Below, one piece after another: positions 61,012 to 64,000 of a DNA stretch of 64,000 bases. Origin of the DNA: Clostridia bacterium (GTDB lineage Bacteria; Bacillota; Clostridia; Christensenellales; Aristaeellaceae). The notes under the pieces are model-generated. The model did not search any database and was not told the DNA's origin. It saw only the letters and a program-made list of their open reading frames with translations. The stretch covers positions 1-64,000 of the forward strand of contig JAFTWV010000127.1 of NCBI GenBank assembly GCA_017465155.1. The letters are read 5' to 3'. The first letter of the stretch is position 1, and each line of letters opens with the position of its first letter. The translations under genes were made by a program, and so were the position numbers.

Positions 61012-62226
61012 ATGGAGCATATTTCCGGCGGCGTCTGCGCCCCCATCGGCTTCAAAGCCGGCGGCATCCACTGCGGCATCCGCAAGAACCGTGTCAAGCG
61101 TGATATCGCGCTGATCATCAGCGAAGTCCCCGCATCTGCCAGCGCAGTGTACACCACCAATCTCGTCAAGGGCGCGCCTATCTATGTGACACAGCGTAAC
61201 ATCGCTGACGGCGTCGCACAGGCAGCGGTCTGCAACAGCGGCAACGCCAACACCTGTAATGCCGACGGCGAGGACGTAGCCTGGCAGATGTGCCAGCTGA
61301 CCGCCGAGGCCACTGGCCTGAAGGCGGAGGACGTGATTGTCGCGTCCACGGGCGTCATCGGCCAGCCCCTGTCCATCGAGCCAATCGCAAACGGTATGGC
61401 GAAGCTCGTGGCCAGCGTGCATGCGGATGGCTCGCAGGAGGCGGCGGAGGCCATCATGACCACCGACACCAGGCTGAAGGAGGTCGCGGTCTCCTTTGTT
61501 GCGGGCGGCAAAACCTGCAAGCTCGGCGGCATCGCCAAGGGCAGCGGCATGATCCATCCTAACCTCGCGACCATGCTGGTATTCCTCACCTGCGACGCAG
61601 CCATCGCCCCTCATATGCTCAAGAAGGCCCTCGCCGACAACGTGCAGGATACCTTCAACATGACCAGCGTGGATGGCGATACCTCCACCAACGACATGGT
61701 ATGCATCATGTCCAACGGCTTGGCGGGCAACGCGATGATCGACGCAGAGGGTGAGGACTACGCCGCCTTCTGTGCTGCACTGAACGAGGTGACGACGACC
61801 CTGTGCCGTGCCATTGCCAAGGACGGCGAAGGCGCAACAAGGCTGCTGACCTGCTATGTGACGGGCGGCAAGACGGTGAAGGACGCAAAGCTCGCTGCGA
61901 AGTCCGTCGTGTGCTCGAGCCTGTTCAAGGCGGCGATCTTCGGCGCGGACGCGAACTGGGGCCGCGTGCTGTGCGCATTGGGCTACTCCGTCGCGGACAT
62001 CGACGTCAAGGCCGTGGATGTGACCTTCCGCAGCATCAAGGGATCAATTAACGTGTGCAGCATGGGCGCGTCCGTCCCCTTCTCCGAGGAAAAGGCCAAG
62101 GAAATCCTGATGGAGGACGAGATCGACGTGCTGATCACGCTCCGTGACGGCGAGGCCTCCGCAACGGCGTGGGGCTGCGACCTGACCTACGATTACGTCA
62201 AGATCAACGGCGACTACCGCACCTGA
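61012..62226 (+). CDS. argJ: bifunctional ornithine acetyltransferase/N-acetylglutamate synthase
   Basis: 404 residues, N-terminal nucleophile hydrolase fold. The self-cleavage site is in HPNLATML with Thr187 as nucleophile; also VCNSGNANTC (oxyanion-type loop), STGVIGQPL and GADANWGRVL. It transfers the acetyl group from N-acetylornithine to glutamate. ATG 61012 lies eight bases after GGAGG, five codons inside a slightly longer frame. Confidence 0.96.
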   Translation: MEHISGGVCAPIGFKAGGIHCGIRKNRVKRDIALIISEVPASASAVYTTNLVKGAPIYVTQRNIADGVAQAAVCNSGNANTCNADGEDVAWQMCQLTAEATGLKAEDVIVASTGVIGQPLSIEPIANGMAKLVASVHADGSQEAAEAIMTTDTRLKEVAVSFVAGGKTCKLGGIAKGSGMIHPNLATMLVFLTCDAAIAPHMLKKALADNVQDTFNMTSVDGDTSTNDMVCIMSNGLAGNAMIDAEGEDYAAFCAALNEVTTTLCRAIAKDGEGATRLLTCYVTGGKTVKDAKLAAKSVVCSSLFKAAIFGADANWGRVLCALGYSVADIDVKAVDVTFRSIKGSINVCSMGASVPFSEEKAKEILMEDEIDVLITLRDGEASATAWGCDLTYDYVKINGDYRT

Positions 62227-62238
62227 TAAGGAGTACGA

Positions 62239-63138
62239 ATGATGAGCGAGCATGTTTCCCAGCTGAGCAACGCAGACCGCGCACAGGTACTGGTCGAGGC
62301 GCTGCCCTATATTCAGAAGTATTACGGCAAGATCATCGTCGTCAAGTACGGCGGCAACGCGATGATCAACGAAGTCCTCAAGCACGACGTGATGCGCGAC
62401 ATGGTGCTGATGAGCCTCATCGGCGTGAAGGTCGTGCTGGTGCACGGAGGCGGTCCGGAAATCTCCGGCATGCTCAAGCGCGTGGGCAAGGAGAGCCAGT
62501 TTGTGGACGGCCTGCGCGTGACGGACGAGGAGACCAGCGAGATCGTCCAGATGGTGCTGGCGGGCAAGATCAATAAGTCTCTGGTGGCCAAGCTGGAAAT
62601 GCTGGGCGGCCGCGCCATGGGCATCAGCGGCATGGACGGCAACCTGCTCAAGGCCCGCATCGTGGACGAGCGACTGGGCTATGTTGGTGAAATCGCCAAG
62701 GTTGACGCGACGCCCATCAATGATCTGCTGGAGAAGGGCTACATCCCCGTTGTTTCGACCATCGGGTGCGATGAGACCGGCCACGTCTGCAATATCAACG
62801 CCGACACCGCCGCCGCCGCCATTGCGGGCGCACTGAAGGCCGAGGCGCTGATCTCCATGACCGACACCGTGGGCCTGCTGATGGATCCCAAGGATCCCAG
62901 CACCCTCATCCGCCGCGTTGACCTGCAGGGCTGCGAGGAGCTCAAGGAATTGGGCGTCATCTCCGGCGGCATGATCCCCAAGGTGGAATGCTGCACCAAT
63001 GCCATCAAGGACGGCGTACGCAAGGTCTTCATCATCGACGGCCGCGTACCCCACGCCCTGCTGATCGAATGTCTGACCGACGAAGGCGCGGGCACCATGT
63101 TCAAGCAGGAGCTCAATCCGCATTATAGCGTGAAGTAA
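62239..63138 (+). CDS. argB: acetylglutamate kinase
   Basis: 299 residues (298 if the second ATG at 62242 is used; AAGGAG fits either). Family motifs: VVKYGGNAM, VHGGGPEIS, FVDGLRVTDEET, NINADTAAAAIA, GVISGGMIPKVE. Phosphorylates N-acetylglutamate; the arginine-sensitive type cannot be told. The stop shares a base with the next start (TAATG). Confidence 0.96.
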   Translation: MMSEHVSQLSNADRAQVLVEALPYIQKYYGKIIVVKYGGNAMINEVLKHDVMRDMVLMSLIGVKVVLVHGGGPEISGMLKRVGKESQFVDGLRVTDEETSEIVQMVLAGKINKSLVAKLEMLGGRAMGISGMDGNLLKARIVDERLGYVGEIAKVDATPINDLLEKGYIPVVSTIGCDETGHVCNINADTAAAAIAGALKAEALISMTDTVGLLMDPKDPSTLIRRVDLQGCEELKELGVISGGMIPKVECCTNAIKDGVRKVFIIDGRVPHALLIECLTDEGAGTMFKQELNPHYSVK

Positions 63139-63869
63139 TGAACGATACGTTGAAGAAGGCCATCGCCGGTCTGGAAGAACGAGTTTCGATGCACTACCGA
63201 TTCCATTTTCTCCCCGGCAGCGCTGCTGAACGCGACATTGAGCACATCATCGCCACCCAGGAAGACTGCTTCGTCCGTATCACAGCCGAACTGAAGGTCA
63301 TGCCGGACTTCCCGCTTCACTACATTCTGCTGTGCAGCGACGAAGAAGTCGGCGCACTCTACGAAGCATCCTGCGGCGTAACCATCGGCACCATCAACGG
63401 CTTTGCAGCTGAGCCGGACACCGTCGTGGCCGTATACAGCGACGAAGTTCAATGCATAGGCATGCATGAGGATACGCATCTTCTTGCAGACCTTGTCGCC
63501 GTGCAGTGGCAGAGCTTTATCATGGAAGGCCTGGCGATGTACATGGATGGCGAATGGTGGGGCGAACCCAACGAACGCTGGGTCACCCGTTTCCTTGCAG
63601 ACGGTCGGTATATCCCTCTGGCCCACCTCATCCCAAACGACAGCTTTCACGATGTCCCCTGCGAGGTTTCCTACCCCATCGCAGGCGCGTTCACCCGCTA
63701 CCTGATCGACCTGATGGGCATGGAGACCTATCTGGCCAGTGTCTATGCTGCGAACTGCGACGCGGACAACCCGCAAGGACTCCCCGCTCTGCTCGGCAAA
63801 CCCATCAACGACATCGAAAGAGACTTCCTCCAGTGGATTCGTTCACAATCCCAATCATATAAAGGATGA
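63138..63869 (+). CDS. predicted zinc metallopeptidase (HEDTH, peptidase MA-like) in the arg operon
   Basis: 243 residues, no signal peptide. The zinc motif HEDTH (110-114) is followed after 15 residues by the third ligand Glu130 in IMEGLAMYMDG, the gluzincin E-G-L-A pattern of peptidase MA-like proteins. The N-terminal strand-rich part (FPLHYILLCS) and the C-terminal helix with FTRYLIDLMGMETYLASVY also fit. Translationally coupled to argB and followed by argD after five bases. Its role in or beside arginine synthesis is unknown. Confidence 0.8.
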   Translation: MNDTLKKAIAGLEERVSMHYRFHFLPGSAAERDIEHIIATQEDCFVRITAELKVMPDFPLHYILLCSDEEVGALYEASCGVTIGTINGFAAEPDTVVAVYSDEVQCIGMHEDTHLLADLVAVQWQSFIMEGLAMYMDGEWWGEPNERWVTRFLADGRYIPLAHLIPNDSFHDVPCEVSYPIAGAFTRYLIDLMGMETYLASVYAANCDADNPQGLPALLGKPINDIERDFLQWIRSQSQSYKG

Positions 63870-63874
63870 TCATC

Positions 63875-64000
63875 ATGGAACAGAACACGAAGCAGACCGA
63901 TCTGCAATATGTCGCCAACACCTACGGCCGCTTTGACGTGACGCTGGCCAGCGCACAGGGCGCGACCTACACCGATGAAAACGGCAAAGACTATATCGAT
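63875..64000 (+). CDS. argD: acetylornithine aminotransferase, N-terminal part (runs off window)
   Basis: 42 codons from ATG 63875 (AAAGGA nine bases upstream) to the end. The segment YVANTYGRFDVTLASAQGA, then TYTDENGKDYID, is the typical first strand of class III PLP aminotransferases of the ArgD group (x-x-x-Y-x-R-x-D/x-x-x-x-x-G-x-G). The operon order argC-argJ-argB-(peptidase)-argD supports it. Confidence 0.88.
   Translation, partial: MEQNTKQTDLQYVANTYGRFDVTLASAQGATYTDENGKDYID

Noticed and set aside
1..64000. CRISPR array, tRNA, rRNA, prophage or insertion sequence
   Set aside because: I saw no regularly spaced direct repeats, tRNA-like cloverleaf, rRNA segments, integrase or transposase motifs.

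Overview
The window is a stretch of moderately GC-rich chromosome from a low-redundancy, spore-related Gram-positive bacterium, most likely an uncultured gut or rumen member of the Clostridia (Bacillota). The evidence is a methionyl T-box leader, a PadR/DUF4097 unit, ScpA/ScpB, a YerC-PcrA-LigA operon, a type III glutamine synthetase, a bifunctional KDPG/KHG aldolase with a VOC tail, cysteine-rich and coat-like proteins of spore-former type, many GTG/TTG starts behind strong AGGAGG sites, and a short CTCTCAGT-type repeat that recurs in clostridial genomes. I see no tRNA, rRNA, prophage, transposase or CRISPR array.

Layout. 1-1.8 kb: a PfkB-type sugar-phosphate kinase, a GNAT acetyltransferase and the start of an alpha/beta hydrolase (minus strand). 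1.8-5 kb: metG-tatD behind a Met T-box. 5-10.3 kb: a secreted peptidoglycan-binding protein, a GNAT enzyme, a probable 6S RNA with its own near-consensus promoter and terminator, recQ, a TPM-domain protein and a zinc-ribbon membrane protein. 10.4-13 kb: an Entner-Doudoroff-type operon (KDPG aldolase, a 55-residue unknown, KDG kinase) with a CRE/LacI-like operator in its leader. 13-18.5 kb: GNAT, a PNPOx-like protein, the PadR/DUF4097 unit, NADP-isocitrate dehydrogenase, uppP. 18.6-27.3 kb: D,D-carboxypeptidase, a DUF2695-like remnant, a UBA-like membrane protein, a two-component system, a cysteine-rich coat-like protein, a copper-chaperone-like protein, scpB-scpA-M50 protease, and a GerQ-like small protein. 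27.3-37.4 kb: yerC-pcrA-ligA, glnA type III, and an ABC importer of the PF04392 type.

37.5-46.9 kb is a hemicellulose block: GH39 xylosidase with an MBL hydrolase, divergent GH67 alpha-glucuronidase, cysS, and a large GH2 enzyme, all apparently cytosolic, so they should act on imported oligosaccharides. Glucuronate released by GH67 would flow to KDG and the aldolase/kinase operon at 10.6-13 kb. 47-52.4 kb: a CPSF-type MBL protein, a class I amidotransferase-like hydrolase, DUF2441, a sugar-transfer ATP-grasp protein and ychF. 52.5-58.6 kb: ylqF-rnhB-yraN followed by a 1400-residue protein that looks like two fused GT-C glycosyltransferases. 58.8-59.8 kb: a small membrane protein and a DUF4230 protein. 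59.9-64 kb: the arginine operon argC-argJ-argB, an HEDTH metallopeptidase-like gene, and the start of argD, running off the window.

Most assignments rest on recognisable motifs and operon context read by eye. The least certain items are the 6S RNA identity, the small ORFs at 11731 and 15494, the operators, and the functions of the coat-like proteins.
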